From assembly GCA_012932295.1 (NCBI GenBank), contig JAAONU010000010.1:19852047-19916046 (forward strand): a DNA stretch of 64,000 nt, read 5' to 3'. A program made the position numbers and the translations under genes. This document shows positions 1-11,975 of this stretch, one piece after another. The first letter of the stretch is position 1; every line of letters starts with the position of its first letter. Origin of the DNA: Cyclina sinensis (Eukaryota > Mollusca > Bivalvia > Venerida > Veneridae). Under the pieces are notes generated by a model, which saw nothing but the letters and a program-made list of their open reading frames with translations, did no database searches and had not been told where the DNA came from.

Positions 1-12
1 CTTTTTTTCCAG

Positions 13-1264
13 AGGATTAAGACAAAGTTCATCGTTTCACTGTATAAGCTCTGTATGGAGGCGCATGACTATGAGGTGGAAACTGGGACTGGTAAGCAAA
101 CCCCACTTATATCCTCAACAGCCCAGGCACAAGAAGGAACCACTCAGGAGTCAAGTGAAACTATCTCTGATTCAGGGAAGGGTTTAAAATGCAGGCGTTG
201 TATGGTGATACCCATGTCCGCCTTTTATTTCATCGCAGTTGCAATTTCCGTGTACCAAGTGCCCCAGTACACAAATGATGTGATGAAAAGAAATGATGAA
301 AACATTTTACTTCATGAAAAGCACTTTCAGTCTGTAGACAAAAGTCAGTTTAACGGGTGCCTTGTTGTCAACGAGTCTGACCCAGCATATGAAACCTCCA
401 CCAAAGTGCAACAGGACACAGCTGTTTGGCTGATATATTTTAATGTTGCATCTCTACTTCCTGCCATGTTTGCAAACCTTGTGTGGGCGTCCTATTCAGA
501 CCAAATTGGAAGAAAATATTCACTTATGATTTGCTTATTTGGTGCTTTTGTTCGAGAAGCGGTGTTTTCAATTGTTGTTTATTTCAATTTAAGTCTAATT
601 TTTATTGTTATCAGTAACATTTTTGATGGACTTACGGGATCGTATACAAGTTTCTTTGCCTGTCTGTGTTCCTATGTCTCGGATATTACCTATGCAGGTA
701 AACAAAGAACCTTTGCATTGGTTATAGTTGAATTAGTAGGAGGTCTGGCATTTACCGTTGCCTCATTGCTATCTGGATACCTAATTAGGGAATTTGGCTA
801 TTTTTATTTGGCAGTCGGTAATTCAGCCCTCATTGTTACTGCAGTTGTTATTCTAATCTTTCTTGTCGAGGAAACTATGAAAAACAGTTCTGCTCAAGGG
901 CAGTGCGTCAGTTTCTTAAAAAGTATTTGCAAGTCTATTAGTTTCTACTTCTGTGACGGAACAAAAACTAAACGTGCAAAGTATATATTACTCTTGCTTG
1001 CATTATTTTTCTTAACCATCCCGACTTCAAGTCGCATGTCTTTAGAAGTGTTGTACCAGCTAGGCCGGCCATTTTGTTGGTCAGCAACAAAAGTTGGTTG
1101 GTTTGGATCGATAAGAATGGCCGTCTCAGTTCTTGGGAATTCGGGTGCTTACATTCTCAAGAGATGTATGGCCGACGACACTATTGCATTTCTAAGCATG
1201 GTACTCAATGCACTGTCATTTGTTGTTGAAGGCCTAGCAAAAACAGACGTCATGTTATATACAG
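13..1264 (+). CDS. SLC46-like exon 1 (5' UTR 13-54, coding 55-1264)
   Basis: A polypyrimidine tract and AG at 2-12 give the 3' splice site. The frame is open from the ATG at 55; the donor GTATGA starts at 1265, after 403 codons plus one base (phase 1). Reading on past 1264 gives only nine more codons before a stop and leaves the family domain incomplete, so splicing here is preferred. The exon encodes the N-terminal MFS half and most of the C-terminal half. Confidence 0.85.
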
Positions 1265-4200
1265 GTATGATGGTTTTATGTTTCTCTGCTTAATCTTTAA
1301 GTAAAAGGAATATTATCACAGCTTTATTCACTATTCAAATGAGTGCCTTTGGATCCTGTAAATACAACTCTGGCAAAGTTGGCTTAAGATCAGTTCTGAT
1401 AGGGAACTGATAAAGTTATTGATTATGTAAATTAACAGTTTTTTATACTATTAATTAAATGTTAATGTTTTAGTATTGTTACACACAAAAGGAATATAGT
1501 TAAATTTTATACTGATTGAGGCAACAAGTGCTTTAATTTTGTAGAAATCATGACAATAGACTGTTTACTAAGTTTGAACTAGTATTTGAACTGGATTTGT
1601 TATGCGTATAGTAATTGGAGCAATAGACAGTCACCTGACCAGTACCTGTGTATTGGTAATCTTGTATTCTACACCACGACTTCTGTTCCTTGCTGATAGG
1701 CAAGTGAAGAAGTTGACTTTGTTATACCATTATCTGTCTCATGATCGGTTGCAACTGAAAGATTTATTATAATAGCTCAAAGGGTGGAGGAGAGCATTAC
1801 CAGTTATCTCCTTTTGAACGTTAATAACTTTAGCGATTTTCTCCAAAATTTGTACAAGATTTATAAGTCGGTTCTTTGACATGCTTGTTATTTCAGTAAC
1901 TGTGGTATCGGCTCCTTCTGGACTTCCATTTCCTATGATTTATAGCTTGATGTCATGTCTAACTCCTGCGGACAAACAAGGTAAAAGTTCTTTTCCTTTG
2001 CATTGGTACGTTTTAAAATAAAAGTTTCATTAACGAACTAAATACAGTTCTAAGATGGAACTGGCACAAAAGACGCCACTAGGAAAGCATACTTTCAAAT
2101 TCAGTTTATTTGTGTTTGTAAGATTCAAATTCAGTTTATTTGTGTTTGTAAGATTCAAATTCAGTTTATTTGTGTTTGTAAGATTCAAATTCAGTTTATT
2201 TGTGTTTGTAAGATTCAAATTCAGTTTATTTGTGTTTGTTATATTCAAATTCAGATTAACAACAAAACAATTTGACAAATTTTCAGTATAACAATTAAAT
2301 GTTAAGATCATTATAGAATGAATGTACTCATTGTTCAAAATAATGGCATAGTAATAATCTATTTTCAGATATGCTTACATAAGACCCAAATTTTCAACCA
2401 CTTCATAACTCAAGCCTGAATTCTATGTTATTTGCAAACACACGCTGAGCTTCTCATTTATGATAGAATCTAAGAAATTGCAGAAGTCCTGGGTATTTTG
2501 AGTATCAGTATATGAAGGCAAAGCATCAACTTTGTGTTATGAGTAGCAGCTTTGTATGTAGAGAGCATCAGCTTTGTCTGACAGAGTATCAGTTTTGTCT
2601 GGTAGAGTATCAGTTTGTCTGGTAGAGTATCAGCTTTGACAGGTAGAGCAAAGCTTTTCTAGTAAAGCATCAGCTTTGGGTAGTACAGCATCAGCTCAGT
2701 GTGATATAGCATCAGTTTTGTGTCTAAGAGCATCAGCATTGTGTGGTAGAGCATCAGCTTTGTTTTGTAAAGTAATGGTTTTGTTTGATAGAGCATCAGC
2801 CTTGTATAGTAGAACATCGGTTTTGTGTGATAAAGCATCAGTTTTGTCAAGTTAAGCATACGTTTAGTGTGATAGAGCATAAGCTTTGTCTGGATTGGCA
2901 TCAGTTTCGTTTGATAGAACGTCAAGTTTGAAGATATTATATCAGCATTGTCTCGTAGAGTATCAGAATCGTGTGGCAGAGTATCAGCTTTCTGTTGTAG
3001 TCCATTAGTTGTATGTGGTAGAGCATCAACTTTAAGTGGTAACAGGTAGAGTATAAGAATTGTCTGTTAATGTATCAGATTCCTGATGAAGAATATCGGC
3101 TTTCTGTTTTTTCTGTAGTTAATTAGTTATGTGTGATAGAGTATCAACTTCATTTTATAGAGATTCAGCTTTGAGTGTAAGAGCATCAGCTTTGTCTGGT
3201 AGAGTATCAGTTTTATGTGGTAAAAGATCAGCATTGTCTTTTAGAGCACCAGCATTGTATATTAGAGCATCAGCTTTGTGTGATAAGCATTCGTTCTGTT
3301 TGATAGAGCATTTGCTTTGTGTGTTAAAGCATCGGGTGTGTGTTGTAGTTCACCAGATTTGTGTGACAAAGCATCAGCTTGTCTGGTAGAGATCAGATTT
3401 TCTGGTTGAACATCAAGTTTTCCCGATAGAGCATCAACATTATCTGAAAGAGAATTTTACTAGTAAAGTATCAGCCTTCTGTGGTAGTTCATCAGTTTTG
3501 TGTTAAGGAGCATCTATTATGTTTGAAGGAGCATCTGCTTTGTCTGGTATAGTATCACCTTTGTGTGAAAGATCATCAGTTGTGTGCGGAAGAGCATCAG
3601 CCTTGTATGGTAGAGTATCAGCTTTGTGTGAAAGATCATCGGTTGTGTGGAAGAGCATTAACCTTGTAACGTAGAGAATCACCGTTGTGTTAAAGATCAT
3701 CAGTTGTGTGTGGAAGAGCATCAGCTTTGTCTGGTAGAGTATCAGCTTTGTGTAAAAGATCATCAGTTGTGTGTGGAAGAGCATCAGCTTTGTCTGGTAG
3801 ATTATCATCTTTGTGTGAAAGATCATCAGTTGTGTGTGGAAGAGCATCAGCTTTGTCTGGTAGATTATCAGCTTTGTGTAAAAGATCATCATTTGTATGT
3901 GGAAGGAGCATCAGCTTTGTCTGGAAGAGTATCAGCTTTGGGTAAAAGATCATCAGTTGTGTGTGGAAGAGCATCAGTTTTGTCTGGTACAGTATCAGCT
4001 TTGTGTGAAAGATTATCAGTTATGTGTGGAAGAGCATTAGCCTTGTATAGTATCAGCTTTTTATCAAAGAGCAGCAGCTTTGTGTAATCGAGCATCAAAT
4101 TTGTGTAGACGAGCATCGGCTTTGTTTAATAGAGCACCCGTTTCGTGATAAAGCATTAGTTTTGTGTGATTAAGCATTAACTTTGTGTGTTAGAGGATCA

Positions 4201-7200
4201 TTTATATTCTGATGGCTTTAAAGGAAATGAAGTGGTTCAAAATTTAGAGTATACCTCTTTGGATTAGAAATATGTAACTTAGTTCTGGCCAACATGTTTG
4301 TAATAAATGGCGTTTAGCTAATATTGTCTGTTTTGCGTATGCAATAATGAATGAAATAAGCTTCAGTTTTGACCAGGTTTAAAGTTTCAGTGGTCTATCT
4401 GTTGATATGTTTAGTGTGAATATAACTCTGTGATATTCTAGTTTATATTCTATCTTAGGTTCAATGTTTGCTGGTATTGGTTTTGTGGAAACTTTTTGCA
4501 GTCTGGTAGGCTCTGTCATCAATAATGCAGTATATAAAGCCACGGTAGCAGTCATGGCTGGTTTTGTTTTTCTGTTTATGACGGGATTCATTGTTATTGG
4601 AGCAATCTCTATACTGTAAGCATAGCATGAGTTAACTTTTTCCATCATAGCCTTTTGGTTGAATTTATGTTTGGGTATATGGCCAGGCTAACTGTGTTGC
4701 AACAATTCTACATGTTAAACATTCAAATTTCCAATGGATTTCGAAGCTGCACCGATCGGCACCAACCACCTTGCAATGCAAAGTAAGAGGGCGTTAGACT
4801 ATTCGGCCATCGCAAAAAAAAATAAAATATCATGCAAATAGCGCTTTTGTGAATTATAAAATTTAAGTTCCCAGTGGGATTCAAACCCGCGTCGAACGGC
4901 ACCAACCGCTTAGCAATGCAAAATAAGAATGCCTTAGACCTTTCGGCCATCGCAACAACCCCAAATAAGGTTGGCCTAGTTCCAAATGATTTCACAGAAA
5001 TATTCCTGTTGTTGCCTTTTGTGAAATTCCTTGAAGCCATATTTGTTTAAAAAATGACAAAAGTTGGGCAAGTTTTCACTATATGACTTGATGCAAAACT
5101 TTGAAATCTTCTCCTTAGAGACCCTTAGCTACATTTCAAAGTTACTTCACAGAAATTTTCTTTTGATAGACCCATACCACATTTGTTTGAGTAAGGTCGG
5201 TTAAAAGAAATCTTGAACGCACGGACAAACTTGAAAACAGATTTTAAACTTAACATACTTTTCTATGTTCTATTGTTAGAAGTTACAGCAAGGAAAATTA
5301 AACAATTACTACAACGGTTTAGACTCATTTATTTTACATCGATTGCGATACAAGTTCTTACAACTTAGATTCATCACGCTCGATGACTACAACGGTTTTC
5401 AGTAAAGCGATATAGGGCATCATCGTCCTCTTTTTTTTTCTTTCTTTTTTTTTTTTTTGATATACGGTTATTTTCTTCTATCATTTCAGACTACTTGCTT
5501 ACTTGTTTTCAGATTGCTTGCTCATTTAATTTCAGGCTGTTTATGATAATACATAGGAAGTTTAAGGACCCCATTTCCAATGTGACCCTCAGTTTGGATA
5601 CTGAAGCCAGCACTGTATAGGACTGAAGAAACAAGCCTGAGATAGCAATAATGTTGCCGATTGAGGTGTAAAAGAGGACAATAGATAAGCTGGGTTCCCT
5701 ATTTTTCTATTATTTTTCATATATTAAATTTCTTCCTACTTTTCTCCACCATTTATACATGTTGTCCTACTTTTCTCATTTTTTGGTAGTATTTTGTCTT
5801 TTTAATTCTATTTTTGTACAACTTTTTATACGCCCGAAGGGACGTATTATGTTATGCCCCTGGTCATCCTTCCGTCTGTCCATCCGTCTGTTCGTAGGCA
5901 ATTTCGTGTCAGCTCTGTATCTCTTGAACCGATTTCACCAAATGAAATCTACTTGACAGAAATGTAAACCAAAACGAGACGACCTGCAGAGCACAGGTCA
6001 CAGCTTTTTCAGATCAAGGTCAAGGTCACACTTAGTCGTTATGATTTTATGTGTCAAATTTCGTGTCCGCTCTGTATCTCTTGAGCCGATCAAATTGAAA
6101 CTACTTGGTAGAAATGTTTACCATAACGAGAGGATGCGCAAAGCATAGGTTCAGGTTTCTAATATTAAGGGCAAAGTCACGCGTTGCCATTCATAATTCA
6201 TGTTTGATATTTCTTGTCTTGATCCGATTGAAAGTATTTGAAACTACTTTGCAGCAATGGTAACCATTATGATAGAGTGTGCAGAGTGCAGGTTCCAACA
6301 TGCTGGGATAAAGGTCAAGGATTTAGACATTATGATTTGTTGAGTGATATTTCATATTCGTTTTGTATCTCTTGAACTGTCTGAGGGAAATTGATAATAA
6401 ATGGCAAAATGTTAACAGGTCTTAAAACATCTTGTAATGTTTTGATATTTCCTACTGAGGTATACGGTCCATAATGCTGCACCTCCACGCTGAAGAGTAC
6501 TCAATTTCATTGCATTCTGCAGGATTAAGATATTTTCACTGAAGGACATTGGTTAAAGCCATATCTTGAAAAGCGTCTTATATGTCTATATTTTTAAGGA
6601 TTTTTGTAAAGTTAATTTCACTGAGGCCTTAAAAAAGTTTATTAGGGATCGGTATCCTTAATGATTGTTTAAATCAAATGTGAAAAAGGTCTTCTGCTGT
6701 CAGTAACTTTCTTTGGGCGTATATTGCCCCAATTCAGCGGAGCTCTTGTCTCCATTTTTTGTACATTTTGTCCTTCTTTTCTCCTACTGAAACATTGTAT
6801 TATAAACAGATGTGCTACATGTAGGAAACAGCTTTGCCGCAACCAGTTCATTCAATAAGTAGAACTGTTTGCCCAAAGTAAAAACTTATCTTTTGAATTC
6901 AACCATTCAAATGTTTTGTTGCTGTTGTTTTTGATTGTTTTGGTTTTTTGTTGTTGTTGTTTCTTTTGTTGTTGTTGTTGTTGTTAATAAATACTTGATT
7001 TGGGAGGAGGGGAGGTAAACTCTACTTATTAGCCTCGTGATGGGTGGCTTGGGGTTGAGGCCATCCCCGTGGCACCTTACAATGATAAGGGCATTTTATG
7101 ATTATCAAAGGATTATATTACACTAACATTTGTTTCACAGTATACAAAGGCATGCACGAAAATAACAATGGCATAGTGTAGTACACGGGGCACTGAAATA

Positions 7201-8181
7201 TTTTTATATGTTGACATAAAGTGACAAAAAGGTGTACAAACTAAACAAAAGTGTAAAAAAAATAAACAATAACAACATGACGTAGATGTTTAAAGAGGCT
7301 GTACTCCAGATTTGACATAAAAAAAAATCCATAAATTATATATATATGACATTATAACAACATAATATTTTACTTCAAAACTGATTATAAACGTCAAAAT
7401 AGAACAAAAAAAAATATTTTCGCTCCAGCCTGATTTGAACTCTGGACCCTTCATGTTAACAAAATATTTCCAATGCTTTTACTGTCACCACCATCGCCGC
7501 ATGTGATATTACAGATATTTACTTTAAATCTTATACGATATAGTTATACCGTCGCGTTACGGTATACCACTTTGAAAGGGAAAAAAATCAACTTATAATG
7601 TAATTATTTGACTTATTTTTTGTCAGTAAGTTATTTTTTAAGCATTAGTCATAAATATTACAAGAAATTTATAATACAAGAAAACTTTCTTTTTTGTCAT
7701 CTGGAGCACAGCCCCTTTAAACATTATCCTTTTCTGAAGTATAATTAAACTTTGTACTGCTGTTGTAACATATCGATTAGATTGATACATAATGCAAATT
7801 TTAATGCAGATTACTTAAATATAATGCTAAGTAATGAAATAATGCTTGCCTATAATTATTTAATCTTATTCAAAAACAGTAAGTATTGATAAAAGATTTT
7901 GACAACTGACCAGTATTTCAGTTGTTCATCTGATGCCTTAGTAGACATGGTAGAGCTGTATATATATCTGAAGCGACTTTTAATCTAAAAATCTTTTATA
8001 CTTGGACTTGTTTTATTATTTTGATACTGTCTTGTCTTCTAAGGTTAATATGTCTAGATCATAATTACTGTTTCCTGAGCTGAACTGTTAATTCTGTTAT
8101 TGGACAATTATATCTTATTTCAACTTATGTACAAGGTATATATTGAAGTGTTCTACTCAGAGTTTGACATTCCCAAAATGA
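55..8181 (+). CDS. SLC46-family proton-coupled MFS transporter, 4 coding exons, about 498 aa
   Basis: Join 55-1264, 1897-1980, 4459-4615, 8136-8181. Predicted multipass MFS membrane transporter of the SLC46 (proton-coupled folate transporter-like) family; the substrate cannot be read from sequence. Seen: a cytoplasmic Thr/Ser-rich N-terminus (1-45), TM1 near 50-70 ending in a VPQY segment, a luminal/extracellular loop with Cys102 and an N-glycosylation sequon at Asn106, the MFS loop motif YSDQIGRK at 147-154, SDITYAGKQRT at 209-219, and later hydrophobic spans. Exon 3 supplies the last helices. Intron phases (1, 1, 2) are consistent. A splice acceptor at 11-12 precedes the ATG, so a 5' UTR exon lies outside the window. 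The ATG context is weak (T at -3, G at +4) but no better start fits the family. The total length suits the family (about 450-500 aa). The paralogue (A1, A2 or A3) is not assignable, and the last exon is the least certain. Confidence 0.85.
1265..1896 (+). other. SLC46-like intron 1
   Basis: Unique AT-rich sequence between exons 1 and 2. No repeat array or further coding frame was recognised. Confidence 0.75.
1897..1980 (+). CDS. SLC46-like exon 2
   Basis: The acceptor TTATTTCAG ends at 1896 and the donor GTAAAA starts at 1981. The 84-nt exon is in phase 1 on both sides. It encodes a hydrophobic stretch followed by SLMSCLTPADKQG, which resembles the conserved 'L(V/T)xPxDKQG' cytoplasmic loop preceding TM11 of SLC46 proteins. 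Confidence 0.82.
2094..2258. repeat. 30-bp minisatellite, about 5 copies
   Basis: Near-perfect head-to-tail copies of a 30-bp unit (core TCAGTTTATTTGTGTTTGTA) in SLC46-like intron 2, starting about 115 bp after exon 2. Because 30 is a multiple of three, both strands stay open through the array and give false repeat proteins. Copy homogeneity suggests recent expansion. Confidence 0.95.
2515..4200. repeat. Degenerate 21-bp satellite with a 63-bp higher-order unit
   Basis: About 1.7 kb of related 21-bp monomers of the type AGAGCATCAGCTTTGTCTGGT. At 3694-3903 three monomer types alternate, so that AGATCATCAG recurs at 3694, 3757, 3820 and 3883, exactly 63 bp apart. Flanking copies are more diverged, as expected if the homogenised core is the most recently amplified part. 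It lies in SLC46-like intron 2. The open frames it contains on both strands are by-products of the 21-bp period. Confidence 0.93.
4459..4615 (+). CDS. SLC46-like exon 3
   Basis: The acceptor ATCTTAG ends at 4458. Phase 1 in gives G-SMFAGIGFVETFCSLVGS, then an amphipathic loop and a long hydrophobic helix ending ...IGAISI. The donor GTAAGC starts at 4616 (phase 2). If this donor were not used, translation would stop at the TAA at 4617-4619, one codon later. Confidence 0.82.
4733..4957 (-). repeat. Two tandem tRNA-Ser-like relics (SINE or tRNA pseudogenes)
   Basis: Read on the minus strand, 4868-4957 has an A-box-like GATGGCCGAAAGGTCTAAGG, an anticodon-loop-like TTGCTAA (GCT), an extended variable region and a B-box-like GGTTTGAATCCC. 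A second, more decayed copy lies at 4733-4818. The acceptor stems do not pair, so these are not functional tRNA genes. A tRNA-Ser(GCT)-derived SINE head is the best reading. Confidence 0.6.
5312..5400. repeat. SINE body fragment
   Basis: Shares the core TTATTTTACATCGATTGCGA and the following TACAAGTTCTTACAACTTAG segment with the fuller SINE copy at 36660-36880, with weaker relatives at 10625-10830 and 30540-30760. It is truncated, without a tRNA head, and followed by a poly-T run. Confidence 0.75.
5826..6440. repeat. Dispersed array with about 160-180-bp subrepeats
   Basis: Begins with a short stem-loop (CGCCCGAAGGGACGTATTATG) and continues into subrepeats carrying 'GCTCTGTATCTCTTGAACCG', 'GAAACTACTTGGCAGAAATG' and 'AGATCAAGGTCAAGGTCACA'. 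The family recurs at 21530-22320. No protein coding capacity was recognised. Confidence 0.85.
7289..7721. mobile_element. MITE family A, copy 1 (433 bp)
   Basis: Terminal inverted repeats TTTAAAGAGGCTGTACTCCAGA at the left and the complement of ATCTGGAGCACAGCCCCTTTAAA at the right. The same element lies inverted at 61836-62174. Copy 1 has about 90 bp of central sequence absent from copy 2, next to a B-box-like TGATTTGAACTCTGGACC. No transposase frame. It lies in SLC46-like intron 3. Confidence 0.85.
8136..8181 (+). CDS. SLC46-like exon 4 (C-terminal tail and stop)
   Basis: Proposed terminal exon. The acceptor ACAAG ends at 8135, phase 2 in. It continues the last helix as LYILK and then a short polar tail ending at TGA 8179-8181. 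This is the usual SLC46 layout (TM12 plus a short basic/polar tail). The polypyrimidine tract is mediocre. Another frame across 8136-8215 is also open, so the exon is the least secure part of the model. Confidence 0.5.
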
Positions 8182-9395
8182 ATGGCCGAATGTTTCTTCT
8201 TGTGTCCGGAAAAAAGGTACACAAATTATCACTTTTTATCCTTGATTATCGATTTATTTAAAAGAAATTTTCTATTTTCATTGTTGACATTTTTATTCAT
8301 TTTTTTTTAATTTATAGAAAAATAATCTATAATTATAATTACCCTTTTTCTATCAATAGTTCATATTCAACAATTAGTTGTTTTGTAACCCTAAAATATA
8401 TTATCTTAATGAGATTATATTTATATTAAAGACACTAGCGGCTCCAGAGGGGTGCACCCGGCGCCCTCCCCCCCCCCCCCAAAAAAAAAAAAAAAAAAAT
8501 TCCCGGACCATAGGTGTTATTGTAGGTCTATTTTAAATATGTCTTTAAATAATGTATACTTCTTTGTTCAACATTGCATTGGATAATCAGAGGCCCATGT
8601 GATATTGCCAAATCATAGCATAACCACAACCGTTGAAATGAGGTAGAAAACAGACAATTTGGACCGAACATTTTGCCCCTCCCCTCCACCTGAAATCCTG
8701 GATCCGCCCCTGAAAGATATTCTAATTCTGTTCCTGGAAAATCTCCCAAAAGCAAGACAGAAGTAGCTGCAGGCAAATGGTTTTATTTTTTTAATTTGCT
8801 GAACCAACCCTGCCTCTCCACATCTTTAAATGAATCGAAACAGTCACAGACTTCACAACTTACCAGAAACTGTCATATTTGTCATTTCCATTTTTTTTCT
8901 CTCAAAAATCAATAAAATATACAATATTCTGTTTGCAGTTTAGCAAAATTTTACATGTAATAAGTATGTCTTTATCATCGGCTTCCTTCAGTAGTATTTA
9001 AACTGGTTTAAACATTCTACTTAATTTGTGTTAGGCAAGTAACAATTTAGAGAAATAGTATTTTAGTTTAATAATGCATGGAACGTATTTTTGTCAAGAA
9101 AATATTGGGTAGTATATTGCAAGATACACAAAGCATTCCATTTTAGAGACTTCTAACGTTCATTTACATGCTCAGAATTTAGCATCGACACGTGTTGCCA
9201 TCACATCTGAAACGAATCTCACTGGAAGCTCGATTATTTATAATTCACACCAGCGCTATTTGTGCCGTGTGGCGGTCGTAAAAAGTCTCCCCGTTCATAT
9301 AGTCAGTGTTGGCATACATTTAACGCCTGTTACCGGTGTACTGTGAGGTAGACACTTATAGCCCCGGTTAATTGCGCAACCTTTTTTGAGGGTTG
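8182..9395. other. Intergenic sequence downstream of the SLC46-like gene
   Basis: Apart from the MITE-like element at 8430-8717 I see no gene or array. Presumed 3' flank/UTR of the transporter gene; no convincing poly(A) signal was assigned. Confidence 0.5.
8430..8717. mobile_element. Short MITE-like element with imperfect GGGGCGGATCC-type ends
   Basis: The left end ACTAGCGGCTCCAGAGG is imperfectly inverted relative to the right end GGATCCGCCCCTG. The interior has a C-run/A-run junction at about 8463-8500 and a C-rich stretch. No coding frame. Limits are approximate. Confidence 0.55.
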
Positions 9396-9446
9396 CTTCG
9401 ATAGCCGAGTGGTCGGTTTGAATCCCATTGGGAACTAGATACATAC
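9396..9446 (+). repeat. Internally deleted tRNA-like fragment
   Basis: An A-box-like TTCGATAGCCGAGTGGTC is joined directly to a B-box-like GGTTTGAATCCCATTGGGAA, matching the heads of the relics at 4733-4957 with the anticodon region missing. A dead SINE fragment. Confidence 0.6.
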
Positions 9447-10624
9447 ATGTAAGTGATCAGTGACACTAATTAGCAGTTTTCCATTTGTTGTCTGCCGCTG
9501 TTTGTGCCAATATTTATGGACACGAATTTCGCGTGGATTTTGTGGAAAAAAATGAGGACTTCATGCTGTCTCTCGTTCAAATGCTTAATACAAGATTGTA
9601 CCTACCTAGCACTTATTTTATCTTATTTAATATCCAGGAGTATCAGAACTTACACACTGTCACACTGCCAACAGAATTTTAAAAATGCTTGTTGCTAAAG
9701 CAAACTAGTTGTTACTCAACATCGTCCCAACTTTCTTTCACCTTCGCCTGGAAGTAATTTCCTAGAAAAGCCCTGGATTTTATTTGAGCATTATGATGTT
9801 GAATGTTTTGTATTTGTAAACCAAATTTAATAAAACCATTCTCAAAACACTTGTTGTTTTCTGTATGTACAGTAAAACTGCTTAGTCAACAAGGCAGCCA
9901 TGATTGCCCTTAAACACTGAATAAAATTAACAAATCCGAGTATGAAGTACTCTAGTGTAGTCTCATGTACCATAGAAGAAGAATGTTAGAAAACTTGTGA
10001 GAGTGAGCCAATCGTAACAACTCGGCCTTTTCGACAACTTCGTAAAAATAAAGTCGCCCGAGGTGTTCCGAATGAGAGCGAGCTAGTTATAAACCAAAGG
10101 CAAGAGAATTGAGGGTCACTAGATGGCGCTATGTTCCGTTTACATCTCGTAGCTAGTTATACTTCAGTTCACCCGAGTAAACATCGTGAGCTTTTGTCAG
10201 TGATTCCCTGGTGTCCGGCGTCCGTCCGATGTTCGTCGTCTGTCATACACCTTATAAAATGTGGTTCCTTGGGAAGAGAGTAATGACATTTCTCGGAATA
10301 TTTTTATAGGTGTGTACATACAACGTTGTATGAGAACTGTCAAAGTTTTAGGCTATTTGGTTTTCGACAAGAAGAGCTTAAGATATTTTTCCTTTATATT
10401 TCTTTAAAATACGTCACCTCTAGAGCGTGGCCAATTCTGATTTATAATTTGAACACCAGACAAAGGGTACAAACCAAAATTACAATGTAGTACTTTTGGT
10501 CTTGTGAATTCGGAATAGAAGAATTTTAGATATGCGGTAGTGGCCACCGGTGCTAGAGTTCGGTATCGTTTCATGAAGAAAACATCCTGCAAAGTTTTAT
10601 CAACTTCCCTGTAGAAGTTTAAAA
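9447..10624. other. Intergenic, no gene recognised
   Basis: Includes a relatively CpG-rich patch at about 10030-10240 ending in CCGTCCGATG-type sequence that resembles starts of dispersed repeats elsewhere in the window. No frame long or family-like enough to call. Confidence 0.5.
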
Positions 10625-10830
10625 GAAGGTATTTAGTTTAAACGTATTCATTTTACATCGATTTGGAAAGAATTCCTTGCAACTTACATTGATCCGTCTC
10701 TCTGACATCTTCCTGGATTCAAACCGAAAGTATGGAACGCAGAAAATCACTGGAGACTCTCAGCCCTCGTGTGATTCGAACAAGAAGATATTCAGATTAA
10801 TATAACCTTTCAACCATTGCTCTATCAAGA
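10625..10830 (-). repeat. Diverged tRNA-headed SINE
   Basis: Contains the ATTTTACATCGATT core, the CTTGCAACTTA segment, and a B-box complement GTGTGATTCGAAC near 10770. Collinear with the copies at 30540-30760 and 36660-36880, but older. Confidence 0.65.
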
Positions 10831-11892
10831 TATCACTTGAAGCTAATTGTTTAAGAAAGACGGCGGACAAATGCCTATCATTTAAGCTCGAGCTCTAAGG
10901 ATGCAAAACGGAAATAACAACTGATAACTACCAGTCATTATTACAGGGTATTACAGTTTGCTTTGAATTTTATAATTCAGACGTATGTTGTTGTTGTTGT
11001 TAAAATACAGGTTATGTTAATGTCTGCTGTTAACATGTATTACTGAAGTTATGCGCTTGCCAGTTACAAAAGAAATTATTAAGTAGGTTTCCTGCCGTAC
11101 TGACTATATTTGGGGTCAACCCCTTTATTTATAATACAGTATCGGATAAGAACTGTTGTAGAGCATGTGGCGTAAGAAACAAACAGCAATAATTGATTGC
11201 TTAACCCTGCGCTGATTATCTGCGCATTAAGGAAACCTTCCTTCTCTTTCTCTGTACTAGCAAAGAAACCAAACCGTCTGCCGTTTATTTTTTCTAGTAG
11301 AAATTCTTTCCTGTATGAGCATCTACCACTGTCTACACGCGAATGAGGTTGTTCATCTCGGTAAGAAAGAAGAATATTCACACAAATAAAGACAAGGACA
11401 AAAGACTTTTCTTAATACCTCAAACAGTGGAAAAAACAAGAGTCCGTAATTCTATGAAGATAGTCGCAACAACAAAAAAATACTTTCATTATCACTACTA
11501 CACACCTAAATTTTCATCTGATAAAGTTTGTTACAAATCCTCAAAAAGATGAACGCGAAGATCGACAGACAGAATTTGGTTGTGCGATATTTAGTGAAAA
11601 ATACAACTCAAAAGTTTATTAAAATTTAATTTATATAGAAACCAATTTTCTCTAAATAAAGTAGCGCTGAGTGTGTTGTAACAATTGTATGTATGACTTG
11701 ATTAAATAAATCCACCTAAAAATACCACAAGTATACCACTACGACCTTAAAAAAATGCCACTAGTTTAATCGTCATCGTCTTGCAAAACGACCTGCACCC
11801 AGTTGATCTCAGCCCCCAGATCAAGAAGCCTGGTACATTAATGTAGCAGAGATATAATACGACACTTCTACTCCCTTGCCAATCAGCTAGTT

Positions 11893-11975
11893 TTTATGGC
11901 GACGTGGTAGAGTGTCCGCTTAGTAACTGAAGGTACCTGAGTTCAAACCCAGCTCGAGGCAGGTGGATTTTTCCG
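11893..11975 (+). repeat. tRNA-Thr-like SINE head
   Basis: TGGCGACGTGGTAGAGTG resembles an A box, followed by CTTAGTAAC in the anticodon-loop position and GAGTTCAAACCC as a B box. Stem pairing is incomplete and the D-arm short, so I call a SINE/pseudogene rather than a working tRNA. Confidence 0.5.

Noticed and set aside
2030..2338. 102-codon minus-strand frame with repeated LNLTNTNK
   Set aside because: Translation of the 30-bp minisatellite, open on both strands for arithmetic reasons.
3503..4116. Open frames of 75-129 codons on both strands
   Set aside because: They lie in the 21-bp satellite, whose period keeps frames open; the products are pure repeats and lie in an SLC46-like intron.
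8136..8215. Alternative open frame VYIEVFYSEFDIPKMNG... in the last SLC46 exon
   Set aside because: It needs phase 0 at the acceptor, but exon 3 leaves phase 2. The phase-2 reading gives a plausible short tail. Kept only as an alternative.
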